This document shows positions 11,011-20,630 of a stretch of 64,000 nucleotides of DNA, in pieces. Position 1 is the stretch's first letter. Each line of letters starts with the position of its first letter. The position numbers and the translations under genes are program-made. This DNA comes from Anthoceros angustus (Eukaryota; Streptophyta; Anthocerotopsida; Anthocerotales; Anthocerotaceae), in the NCBI GenBank assembly GCA_010909165.1, contig MU008188.1:1-64000 (forward strand). The letters are read 5' to 3'. The notes beneath the pieces were generated by a model, which had not been told where the DNA came from, ran no database searches, and saw nothing but the letters and a program-made list of their open reading frames with translations.

Positions 11011-12365
11011 AGTGACCCTTACAACCTCCCTTGGGTGACCCTCTGCAGGTCACCTTTTCCAATATTCTATTATTTCCTACATGACATTTAATGACCTAGC
11101 ATCTAAGTCTATGCATCCTTGGTAAATTCTATTCTAGCAACTTCACCTAAGATCATCCTTAAAGGATGTCGGTCTACATCACCTATCCTTCCTATTATTC
11201 TACCAGCTCATTTATGGTCATTGACCATTCTAGTCCTTATCTTCTTTGGGGTGGTGACATGTCCTTGTGGATTGGCTCCCTCGCCCTCCTTTTGCTCTGT
11301 CCCTTCCCGGATCTTGTCGCCTTCCTAATGTGGGGCAAGTACAATCCCCTTCCTCCATCTCTGAGGCGGCCTAAAGTCTGTTACCTTCCATCAATCGCGC
11401 CCCTCCGCACCTAGGCGCCTTTTCTCCGCCTCACGGTCGCGCCCGTTCATCGCACCCTACGCGGTAGTCGGCGGACTACCGTGGTAGGTGACTACCTACC
11501 ATGGTAGTCCCCTTCCTTCTTCTCTCCGCGCCGGTGAGGACTTGGTCAAGATCTCCATTGCTCTTTGCCTTGTTTGGTTGTCCATACCTATTATGGAGCA
11601 TGTTTTCAAAGGTTCCTCCCCATTTTGACCGATGTTGTCACCTCGCTAATTCCTCCGGGCCTTCTTTGCGTTGGTCTCCTCTCTTGGCTGCTCCTCCCTT
11701 ATCCGTGGGGTGAGGGAATTTCTTACCCCTCTCCTTCTTCACGGGCCATACCCGTCTTTGGTCTCCTCGGTGGCATTGCTCCCTCAACCACCTTATCATC
11801 TATCTTAGGGGCATGTTCGATCCCCCCTTCCATCCTCAATCGGGCCTTCGTGGCTGGCTCCCTCAGTCCGCCCGTAGGTACAGCCCCTAATGTAGTCGCG
11901 GACTCGTGGGGTGGCGACCTACCACGGTGGTGGCGGACTACCGTGGTGGTGGTCACTCTGGTAGGTGACCCCTACCTTGCTTCTGCGCCATCTCCTTCCT
12001 TGGCGAGGACTCATCCTCCTCTCCTTCACTTGTGGAACAAGTGACCTCCTTGCTCTGCACTTATGTTGGTAGGTTGAGCTCCTCTTTGTGATTTTTCATT
12101 CTCCTAGGGAGACAACCTCCTCCTTAACATCTCTGTGGGGCCAAAGTACTTGCCTCCCTACCATCGCTCTCCCTCAATAGCACTTGCATCCATTGCCTCC
12201 TTGACGGACCTCGCGGTGGGCTGCACGCCTCTGTGTAGGGCGCCTCTGTGAGGTGCCTCCCTACCGTGGTAGGTTGCCTTCTTCCTCCTGTTTCCTTATG
12301 GCACTATGGGCTCCTCTCTCGCCATTTCTTCTCCAAACTCCTCGAGTCCATATCGCTTGTGACCT
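11010..12365. repeat. G-family LTR fragment inside copia-2 RT
   Basis: Matches LTR copies B and C (about 32060-33480 and 41010-42365), from ctctgcaggtcaccttttcc to tcgcttgtgacctcatcaaa, in the same orientation as the other copies. It includes the palindromic GGTAG/CTACC clusters at 11456-11505 and 11918-11970. It replaces the RT segment that carries the YVDD box. At the 12365 end the LTR and the RT share the word gacctcatcaaa. Confidence 0.75.
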
Positions 12366-13525
12366 CATCAAAGTCAATGCACTGTTGTTGCTTGAAACCC
12401 TTAGCAACCAATCGTGCCTTGTACTTTGGTTTGCCATCAAGCGGTATGACCTTCATCTTGTACACCCATTTGCAGTAGTATCCTTAGCAACGGAACCAAC
12501 TCCCAAGTTTGGTTCTTATGCGTAATTCATTTTGGCCTTCTCCACTTGTCTTTGTTACTCGTTGTGAGCCTCTTTGTAAGAAGAGGGTTCCCCACAATCT
12601 GTCGGTAACATAATCCAGAGATGGATCATACACCGAGGCGTGTAATCCCGACCTCGGCACGAGCACCTCTATAGGAGCTTGTTCGACTCTTGGTTCATCT
12701 ACGGTGGAGGAATGTGCTCTGCACATTACCAGTTTTCAACGCCCATGATGATCATGTCCATCTTCTTGGAAGATCACCCTTCGCACCTCCACAGTTGGAG
12801 TAGGCTTCTGCATCTTGTTCTCATTGAAGAACACGTCGTTACGAACAACCTTTCTAGCCTCGGATCCCACTGGTATCCCATCTCACGGAATCACCATAGC
12901 CAAGAAAAATACATTTCTTGGACTTAGGTGCCAACTTGTCCCGAAACTCTTTTGGAACATGGCGGTATGCCTCACACCACTGAGATGCTTGTAGGATGGT
13001 TTCTTTCCGGACCATAGCTCCTCTGGAACTGCTCATCAACACCTTATTAGGAGATCTGTTAATAAGATGAATGCGATGAACACATACCAAAACCCATTAG
13101 GCAATCCAGTTTGACAACAAACTACGCATCCTCTCGAATGGTTACATTCATCCGCTCACACCATTTTGTGGAGGAGTATACGCGATCAATTCTCTTTTGA
13201 TTCCCAATCACAATGACTGAAAGCTTTGAAACATACTCCACCATTATCTCCCAGACACTTCAATCGGTGGCGGTGATTCTCTACAAGGGTGACAAATTTA
13301 AACACCGTCGAACTTCATCCTTTTCCTCAAAGGATAAACCACACCTTGCGTGAGAAATCATCTATGAAAGTGACAAAATAGGAGGCACCGCCTAATGATG
13401 CGGTAGGCATAGGTCCACATACATCACTGTGAACCAACTCAAGAGGTTTACTTCTACTTTTACCTCGTGTTCGATGTGATGATTTTGTCTGTTTCCCATA
13501 TAAACAGTGCTCACACATCGAGAGA
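12366..13525 (-). pseudogene. Copia-2 integrase and start of RT
   Basis: The RT N-terminus is readable at 12370-12480 as KWVYKMKVIPLDGKPKYKA followed by RLVAKGFKQQ. Integrase is upstream on the minus strand: CEHCLYGKQTKSSH (last Cys pair of the HHCC zinc site) and LELVHSDVCGPM with TFIDDFSRKVWFI at 13327-13518. INRSPNKVL and the C-terminal KSKKCIFLGYG follow at 12890-13070. The first catalytic Asp (SDVCGP) is present. The stretch between 13080 and 13320 that should carry the second Asp and the Glu is frameshifted. Confidence 0.85.
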
Positions 13526-13529
13526 TCGA

Positions 13530-14430
13530 GAAGTTAGAACGAGGATATAACGAGCGAGATAAAACCTTCATTCCCTTGAGACATATGTCCTAACAAGCAA
13601 TGCCACAAGGAAACATTTGGTCCTGTCACCTGATCACATGATCTTTTGGCGTGTTTACAGTGAGTACAAAGTGCCACACTTGATCCACGAGCTAACACAA
13701 GAGAACCTTTGGAGATCTTCCAAGAGTGATCCCCAAACCGGTGGTAACCATCATCCAAGCTCTAATCATGCTCTTTGTCAACTTGAACATGCCTAACGTC
13801 CTTGAGAATGAAGATCCGTTGTCAAACTTGAGTTGCACATCACCTCGCTGCGATCATGCATAGTTATTTCCAAGCCTAACGCATCCTTTTCCTTGTAGCA
13901 TCATCATTAAACCACTCTCTATGAGGAGTAACATGGAAAGATGCGAGTCAATTATCCAATTGCGAATAAATGACTATCCACGTGGTATGCGCATTCAAGT
14001 AAGAAGAGATAAGGACATCTCCGTCCTCAACTTTAACTCTTCCAACTTCGAGAAGTCGCCTTCTTGTCTCGCTTCTTCTCTTTTCCTTGGTCCTTTTGAA
14101 CTTCTCGCACTCTCTTTTGAAGTGACCCCTTTTGTGACAATAGTGACACTCCACATTCTTGTTACGACTACGAGATTTGCTGAGAAAGCTTACGTCGGTT
14201 GCTTCCCTTCCTCCTCCTCCTCCTCCTCCTCCTCCCTTGGAAATTTCCAGCTCTCTTCCTCCTCCTCCTCTTCCTCCTCCTTCTCCACATTTCTCCTTAG
14301 CGAACTCCTTGACCAACTCTCGGTAATGTGACCAATGAAACATAGCTCTCACGGAATGCAGTGATACCTTGAGATGAGAGCTGGCTGAAAATGGTATTGA
14401 AATCATTCGGATGATCGGACATCCTCGTCC
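13530..14430 (-). pseudogene. Copia-2 gag C-terminus with zinc knuckle and GAG-pre-integrase
   Basis: A CCHC knuckle CHYCHKRGHFKREC lies at 14107-14148, followed downstream by the GAG-pre-integrase motif LWHCLLGHMS at about 13590-13620 and KGSLVLARGSS near 13690-13715. Upstream of the knuckle are two glycine-rich runs encoded by (TCC)n on the plus strand (14205-14280), so microsatellite has expanded inside gag. The 42-base tract 14281-14322 recurs exactly inside G-family LTR copies B and C. Frameshifts separate the parts. Confidence 0.78.
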
Positions 14431-14434
14431 CTTC

Positions 14435-15070
14435 CTGCTGGTAACTGCCTACCAACGTGGGCTGCCTACCTACGGTCTTTGGGTACCCGGGCTATAGTGG
14501 GTACCCACTCACCCTGTCGTGTTGTTCCTATCACGGTAGGGTGTGCACCTACCATGGTAGGCGTCTCCCTATACACCATTTGGCCCTATCCTGCATCTCT
14601 TGAGCTCCTCTGGGGCTCGCTCATGGAGGTTTCCTCCTCCTCGGCACAACCCCTCGGGTTCTCTTCCTCCTCTTCCTTGAGTCCTCCAGCCTTGATCTTG
14701 CGGTCGATGCTTGTCCTCCGTGTCTTCTTCAACATAAAGGCAATGGTCTTTCCATGCTTGGCGAGATGGACAATCTCGAATGGATGCCAAGAACCTTCCA
14801 GCTCCTTGCAATTTCCACACACACACCACAGCCTTGACCTCGCCCTTGCTCACAATTCCCCTAGCTCTTATACCCTTGCTTTTCCCGAGTTTCCAATTCT
14901 GTGATTTGAAGGAATTCTCTAAGGTTCACAGTTCTTACATCTTCTCCAGCAAGTTGAGAGTCCCTTCTCCATAATTTCTCTTCAATTTTGACATGCCTTG
15001 CTCTTCCCAACACTCCTTTGGGCTTGGGGCATTGCCTTCTTCCTTCCACCCGGCCCTTTCCTTCCTTCAT
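14435..15070. repeat. G-family LTR fragment inside copia-2 gag
   Basis: Matches LTR copies B (about 34950-35585) and C (about 43855-44500), including gggtacccactcaccctg, caccatttggccctatcc and ttgggcttggg. It interrupts copia-2 gag between the zinc-knuckle half and the N-terminal half. Both edges fall on pyrimidine words shared by host and insert. Confidence 0.72.
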
Positions 15071-15074
15071 CTTC

Positions 15075-15395
15075 AAGTCCACCATTGTTTCAACCAATAC
15101 ACACGAGAAGCCGCACTTTGCTTCTCACAGTCCTGACCGCCCGATCGTAACTCGTGGTCTTATCTTTCACATTGAAGTACCTTTTTTTGACAATGTTAGC
15201 ATGATAGTAGATCTAGCAAGCTCATCCAGTCCGCCACTCATCACAGTCATACTATCGGTTTGGCCTAACAACTTTATGGGCTTGATCTGCTTTTTACGCA
15301 CTAGAACATTATACACTTGTTCTTTCGAGCAGTTAGTACCATCTAACTACCGATATTGAACATGACGTTTTCGGCGATGAAGACATCATGACTCA
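15075..15395 (-). pseudogene. Copia-2 gag N-terminus
   Basis: Reads from a possible start near 15393 (MSSSPKTS) through LDGTNCSKEQVYNVLVRKKQ and ELARSTIMLTLSKK, which is the N-terminal copia gag pattern (a DGTNY-like tryptophan-rich start, then LARSTIMLTL). The frame is open over about 250 bases and then joins the LTR fragment. This entry fixes where gag starts and shows that the GC block upstream lies in the leader. Confidence 0.65.
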
Positions 15396-15499
15396 AAAAT
15401 CGTCTGATTAAACACTCAACTCGCCTTGTTAGAAAAGTCAAAGAAAGCGGATCACGGTCGTGTATTTTGCCGTTGACTATTCCACGAGTAATCCGCGAT

Positions 15500-16430
15500 C
15501 GGAATTTTACGCTCACCGGCGTTGGCACCCTCACACTTGCCCGTCGCTGCGTCACGCGGCGCACGCCCGCCGCGCGCACGGCCACCGCGGCGCCGCCTGG
15601 CCAACCGCGCCCACCGGCCACAGCCACGCCCGCGGCCGCACGCACCCGCCTGGCGCGGCGCGCGCCCTGCGCCCGGCGCGCCGCGCCGCCCACGCCGCTG
15701 CGCGCCGCGCCGCGGCGCGCGCGCGCGCGCGCCCAGCGCCACGCGCCCGCGCTGGCGCCGCGCGCCGCGGCCGCGCCCGCGCGCCCGCGCCGCGCGCCGC
15801 GCTGCGGCGCGCCGCGCTGGCGCCCGCGCCCCGCTGCGGGCTACCGCGCCCGCGCTGCGGGCGCCCAGCGCGCCTGCGCGCGCTGCGCCAGCGGCTGCGG
15901 CGCCACGCGCGCGCCCCGGCCGCGCGCTGCGCTGCGGGCGCCTGCGCGGCTGCGCGCCCCGCTGCGGCGCGCGCGCCCCGCTGCGCCCCGCGCGCGCCGC
16001 GGCGCCCCTGGCTGGCGCCTGCGCGCCGCGCGCCGCGCTGCGGCGCCACCGCGCTGCGGCCCGGCGCGCCAGCGCCTGCGCCCCGCGCGCGGCCTGGCGC
16101 CCGGCGCGCCCCGCTGCGCCGCGCCCGCGGCCCGCCGCCCGCTGGCGCGCGCGCCCGGCCCGCGCCGGCGCCCGCGCCGCGCGCGCGCGCGGCTGGCGCC
16201 CCGCGCTCGCCGCGGCTTTCGCGCCCCGCGCCGCGCTCGGCCCGCGCGCGCGCGCGGCCGCCTGCGCGCTCAGCGCCCGCGGCGGCCTGTCGCGGCCTCG
16301 CGCCCGGCCGCGCCGTCGCGGCCTTGCCTCGCTCACGGCCTCATCCCGCTCGCGGCCTGCTGCGGCGTTCGCAGCCCTCGCCGCGATCTGGATCACCTGC
16401 AATTCCACGAGCTGCTGCCAGCCCTGCAGC
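15500..16430. other. Extremely GC-rich block (~95% G+C) in the copia-2 leader
   Basis: About 930 bases made almost only of C and G, with scattered T in gctg contexts and few A. In one counted 60-base line (15781-15840) 57 bases are G or C. It consists of short reshuffled words such as gcgcgc, ctgcggc, gccccgct and cgcccgc, without a fixed period. Both edges grade into normal sequence over ~60 bases. It lies between the primer site and the gag start, where copia leaders are usually short. Long Ala/Arg/Pro frames are open in several registers and on both strands, as base composition alone would give, so I do not call a gene. Confidence 0.8.
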
Positions 16431-16461
16431 TAGAAAATTCTAGCATCACAACACAACCAAA

Positions 16462-16478
16462 CCATGGCTCTGATACCA
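16462..16478 (-). other. Copia-2 primer-binding site (initiator tRNA-Met)
   Basis: Minus strand TGGTATCAGAGCCATGG, a 17-base complement of the initiator tRNA-Met 3' end, two bases from the LTR start at 16481. Confidence 0.92.
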
Positions 16479-16480
16479 GT

Positions 16481-16735
16481 TGAAGGATCGTGTGGCAGCC
16501 ATGATGGTGGAAAGAGGAGAGGAGAGGAGGAGGCAAGAGTAGCTCTCTCACATTGAGATGAGGCTTGGAGGGTATTTATACCCTCCAATAGGGCTCCCTA
16601 GGAAGCTCCACAAGAAGCTCCTAGGAAGGAGCACAAGAAGCTTCCTAGTGATTAGCTTAAGCTAAACTAATGATATAAGACACCTAACTTAGACTAAGTG
16701 TATTAGTCTACTTACATTGCTCATGCACTTACCAC
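16481..16735 (-). repeat. Copia-2 5' LTR
   Basis: Starts TGAAGGATCG like 9913 and matches it through tctcacattgagatgaggct and gaagcttcctagtgattagc. A TATA-like tttataccctcc lies near 16573. The last ~20 bases diverge from the 3' LTR end (tgctcatgcacttacc versus tgggctttaataccc), so the outer edge is uncertain by about 20 bases. Confidence 0.8.
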
Positions 16736-17210
16736 AGGCATGTACACACCAAGCAAAGCAATTTCACAACAACCATTCACAAGAGCAACTCGTTTAGGCA
16801 CTTGCGAGCAAGTCCTCCACCAACACTCACCACCGACTTCCTCTCTGCAGGGCTGCGTTGGCTCACAGTAACACGAAATTCTCTGTAATGGCAAAGGACT
16901 GGGTGGGCGCAAGACATGATACTTTACTTTGTGAAATCCTCCTCCTCTTATAGGAGGCCTTCCACATACAACCTCCCCGGGGTGACCCTACTGCAGGTCA
17001 CCTTTTCCAATATTTTATCATTTCCTACCGCCAGCATTTAAGACCTAGCATCTAAGTCTACTGTCTGGTCCTTGGTAAATTCTATTCTAGCAACTTCACC
17101 TAAGATCATCCTTAAAGGATGTCACCACACCTATCCTTCTTCTTCCTCATCATTTATGGTCTTTGACCATTCTAGTCCTTATCTCTGGGTGGTGACATGT
17201 CTTGTGGATT
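16736..17210 (-). repeat. G-family LTR copy A, right part, with TATA box
   Basis: Resumes LTR A where copia-2 ends and matches 31817-32280: aagcaaagcaatttcac, caactcgtttaggcacttgc, atgatactttactttgtgaa. The minus strand carries TATAAG at 16947-16952 inside a CCTCCT...AGGAGG inverted repeat. This looks like the LTR core promoter and is conserved at 32035-32040 and 40980-40985. At ~17210 the LTR breaks off into (TCC)n; the remaining ~4 kb seen in copies B and C is absent. Confidence 0.75.
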
Positions 17211-17212
17211 GG

Positions 17213-17335
17213 CTCCTCCTCCTCCTCTTCCTCCTCCTCCTCCTCCTCTTCCTCCTCCTCCTCCACCATCTTTGTGAAATCCTCCTCCTCTTCCTCCTCC
17301 TCCTCCTCCTCCTCCTCCTCCTCCTCCTCGCCTCC
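17213..17335. repeat. (TCC)n microsatellite with embedded LTR/integrase scrap
   Basis: Imperfect TCC repeats with cttcc interruptions. In the middle, caccatctttgtgaaatcc joins an integrase-region word to an LTR word at the shared ctttgtg. The repeat links LTR A to the gypsy integrase fragment that follows. Confidence 0.8.
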
Positions 17336-17408
17336 CGCGCACCTAGGCGCCTTTTCTCCAGCCTCCGCCGCTGGTCGCTTCATCAAGACCCCTACATGTA
17401 GTCCGCGA

Positions 17409-18780
17409 TCATCGTAGGTCACTACCTACCATGGTAGTCTCTTTCCTTCCTTGTTGCTTGACCTCCACCATCTTTGTGCAATAGTCCATTGCCACCAAGA
17501 TATATTGTTTCCTTGTCCATTTTGTGGGTGGCTTGATTGGACCCACAAAGTCTAAGCCCACTTCTCGGCGGATGTAAGTAGGCCAGAGCCGAAAAAGTCG
17601 GACTCCCAACCCGGCGGCATCACATAATTCCGACCAAAATCCCACACATCTCCCTGCATCGTAGCCCACCAAAAGCCTGCATCCAGGATTCGCTTCACCA
17701 TGATTTGCACCGAGTAATGCCCTCCAGCCTCTTTTGCATGCAGAGCTTCTGTGACAAGCGAAGCTTCCTCCGCTTCCAAACAACGTCGAATTTTCTCATT
17801 CAGACCAAGCTTGTATAAGACTCCCTTTTGTAGACATTAGGGTGCGGTTTATGAAGAAAAAGCACGCCCTTCCCTAGACAAGCTCAAGCATGATTCCGTG
17901 ATCCAAGAAATTTGCCTCACAACAAATAACGTGGACATGGGGTCCTTCACGTTCCATCCTCCTCTTCCCATGCACACCTGCGTTTCCCTCTAGCTTGTTC
18001 ACGGTGGATGTCGGTGCGTGGCCACAGCCCGCCTTCAACTCATTCACAAAACTAGCTTCTCCTCCTCGCGTCAATCTGCGAGCATCCGCTGGGTCGACTG
18101 CATCTATTGGCATCGCCACCCCTTCATCTCTATGCTCCCTAGTCTCATGACTAGCCCTAGATCACGCTCTAGTAGCGACCTCCTCACCTTGCTGCGGTTT
18201 CTTGGGCAATTTCGTCGACCAAGAATCGGTCGATGCTCCTCCTTACAATTCCCTGCAAGCACACCTTGAGGTGTGATTTCTCCACAATCCTCCTTCATAC
18301 ATGGCACCATAGAGCCGTCCTCGCTCCTAGGCTCCAGTGCACACACCTTCTCAACACCATTTTGTGTGCCACTCTCCTTCCTCCAAATTGCGATTTCTTG
18401 CAATTTCTCCATCGCTCCTTGCCACCATCATGGCCTCCTTGCAGCCCTCATGCTCACCCTTAGAGCACTCCTCATTCTCCTTGTACACATGTTGCCACTT
18501 CTTGCTTCATCTCGAACTCTTAGATTGACCTCCTGCAAACCACCGCACAAAACCCCTTCCATGGACACTTGGCCTTCTACTTGCAACACCTCTTCTGCAG
18601 CCAATCACACCTAAACTTTGCCCACGTTCCTCTCCTTCCAAGCATACCACGTTGCCTCTTGCTAGCTCGCCTACCAGCAGCCCCGGGATCCATTCACAAA
18701 TCCATTTTCTCCTGCTTTGTCCATACCTACCATAGAGCATCTTTAAAGAGTCTTCCCAATTGTCACCGATGTCTAACTTC
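17409..18780 (-). pseudogene. G-family internal region copy: integrase fragment plus spacer
   Basis: Homologous to 36790-38080. The minus strand encodes the gypsy integrase start HAKEAGGHYSVQIMVKRIL (zinc-binding region, ~17690-17740), then DVWDFGRNYVM and GLDFVGPIKPPTKWTRKQYI with AMDYCTKMVEV (first catalytic Asp, ~17460-17560). Reading stops at LKQQGRK where the sequence changes to a GGTAG/CTACC palindrome of the LTR. Upstream (17874-18412) lies hydrophilic sequence of unknown role shared with 37240-37740. RT is not present. Confidence 0.78.
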
Positions 18781-18838
18781 TCCGGCCCTTTTGCATGCTC
18801 CTCCTCCTCCTCCTCCTCCTCCTCCTCTTATAGGAGGC

Positions 18839-19048
18839 CTTCCTCCTCCTCCTCCTCCTCCTCCTCCTCCTCCTCCTCCTCCTCCTCCTCCTCCTCCTCC
18901 TCCTCCTCCTCCTCCTCCTCCTCCTCCTCCTCCTCCTCCTCCTCCTCCTCCTCCTCCTCCTCCTCCTCCTCCTCCTCCTCCTCCTCCTCCTCCTCCTCCT
19001 CCTCCTCCTCCTCCTCCTCCTCCTCCTCCTCCTCCTCCTCCTCCTCCT
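18839..19048. repeat. Uninterrupted (TCC)n microsatellite, ~70 units
   Basis: About 210 bases of perfect TCC, flanked on the left by one LTR promoter unit (ctcctcttataggaggcctt) and on the right by the integrase-region words ttccttgttgcttgacctcc. The poly-Pro, poly-Ser, poly-Gly and poly-Glu frames it opens are not genes. Confidence 0.97.
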
Positions 19049-19124
19049 TCCTTGTTGCTTGACCTCCACCATCTTTGTGAAATCCTCCTCCTCCTCCTCT
19101 TCCTCCTCCTCCTCCTCCTCCTCC

Positions 19125-19156
<32 letters not shown>

Positions 19157-19861
19157 CTCCTCTTATAGGAGGCCTTCCTCCTCCTCCTCTTCCTCCTCCT
19201 CTTATAGGAGGCCTTCCTCCTCTTGGCCAAACGCAAGACTCGTTGTTGGCCTTCAAGATTCTATTGGAGGTGAGCCCCAAGCTATGATATTGCATTTGGA
19301 GATCATCAATCTCCGTGGGCCACTCTCCATCTTCACACCTACCTTTGTAGGCGCCCTTGAGGTGGTCAATTCCCCACCTTGACATGGAGGTCACATTCTC
19401 CTCCTCGCGGCCTCATGGCCCCACCTCGCCAAGTGGGGGCCTTCCGTCGCTCAAAAGCAGTTGCTCTCTCATGTCGTTTTTGCTTCTTCTTTGCCAACGT
19501 GTGGCCTCCACTTGCAGCCCTCCGACTGCTCATCCTTGAGGAGAATTCCAGCCTCCTCCTTGCGCCCATGCTGGCGCCCTCTTATCCTCTCTCGGTTCCA
19601 GTTGTCCTGCTGCTTTTCTGCACAACACTCCCTTCTTGCTCATTTGGCCTCTCTGCTGGCAACAAGACTTGCTGATCAATTCTTAGGCCGTCTACAACAT
19701 GCTCACGTCCTCCTCCTTTGTCCATCTCCTTCTTCTTCCTCCTCCTCTTCCTCCTCCTCTTCCTCCTCCTCTTCCTCCTCCTCTTCCTCCTCTTCCTCCT
19801 CCTCTTCCTCCAAATTGCATTTCTTCCTCCTCTTCCTCCTCCTCCTTGCCACCATCATGGC

Positions 19862-19902
<41 letters not shown>

Positions 19903-20530
19903 TGCTCATTTGGCCTCTCTGCTGGCAACAAGACTTGCTGATCAATTCTTAGGCCGTCTACAACATGCTCCTCCTCTTCCTCCTCCTCTTCCTCCTCCTC
20001 CTCCTCCTCCTCTTCCTCCTCCTTGCTCATTTGGCCTCTCTGCTGGCAACAAGACTTGCTGATCAATTCTTAGGCCGTCTACAACATGCTCACGTCCTCC
20101 TCCTTTGACCCGCCGTGGCAACCAACTCCTCGTCGAAATCGGTCATCGGCCTCAAGCCGTTTTCAGTTTCGATGAGAAATAAGACCTTCATTCACATGTT
20201 GCTCCCCGCAACCTCTTCAACTCTACCATCTCCTCTACACCTAGGTACTTAGAAATCCTTGCTATCTTACGGACTCTAGCTCTCGTCTTCTATAGCATCA
20301 TACATTCCCTCGAACTTCCGAACTTTTATCGGAAAAGGTCACTCCTTGGACGTGGTGGTACTCTCTTGAAGTAACCATAAATCCCTCTACATAATCATAC
20401 AAAGACTCCCCTCTTCCTTCGAGTGCTCCACGAGCAGTATGATGTGCATAGCTCAGCACATAATCGTTTCAAAACTACAATTCCCATATAATCCCAATGC
20501 GGCGGGTGGCCTCGGCGCCCACAAAACTCT
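19049..20530. repeat. Mosaic of G-family internal fragments and TCC/CTTCC repeats
   Basis: Pieces of the G-family internal region (matches to 38265-39030) separated by TCC-rich tracts. A ~70-base unit running from ttgctcatttggcctctctg to ttaggccgtctacaacatgc occurs at about 19635, 19901, 20022 and 20634, near-identical each time, while the element at 38560 has it once. Gag-core sequence (LCAELCTSY region) is readable on the minus strand near 20400-20470. Two extra LTR promoter units are at ~19160 and ~19200. Confidence 0.75.
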
Positions 20531-20574
20531 CCTCCTCTTCCTCCTCCTCTTCCTCCTCCTCTTCCTCCTCTTCC

Positions 20575-20630
<56 letters not shown>

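Larger units (their letters stand above)
9913..16735 (-). mobile_element. Copia-2, nested Ty1/copia element with internal rearrangements
   Basis: Two ~245-bp LTRs starting TGAAGGATCG (9913 and 16481), a tRNA-Met primer site at 16462-16478 and a polypurine tract at ~10156. The minus-strand order is leader with GC block, gag, GAG-pre-integrase, integrase, RT start, RT end, RNase H. Two stretches of G-family LTR interrupt it (11010-12365 in RT; 14435-15070 in gag). Exact target duplication is not clear; the flanks at 9912 and 16736 fall in one short stretch of the G LTR. Confidence 0.8.

Noticed and set aside
12123-12365. DFDEVTSDMDSEEFGEEMA-type frame read as part of copia-2 RT
   Set aside because: The words after DFDEV match the G-family LTR at 33400-33480 and 42290-42365, not RT; the frame continuity is a coincidence of the shared gacctcatcaaa word.
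16462-16478. Possible tRNA-Met gene
   Set aside because: Only the 3'-end complement is present, adjacent to an LTR; it is a primer-binding site. The same applies to the tRNA-Asp match at 9277-9294.
15452-16483. Ala/Arg/Pro-rich frames of 300 or more codons in the GC block
   Set aside because: Open in several plus frames and on the minus strand at once because the block has almost no A or T to form stops. No motif.
18569-19394. Frames encoding poly-Pro, poly-Ser, poly-Gly or poly-Glu
   Set aside because: Direct translations of (TCC)n/(GGA)n; not genes.
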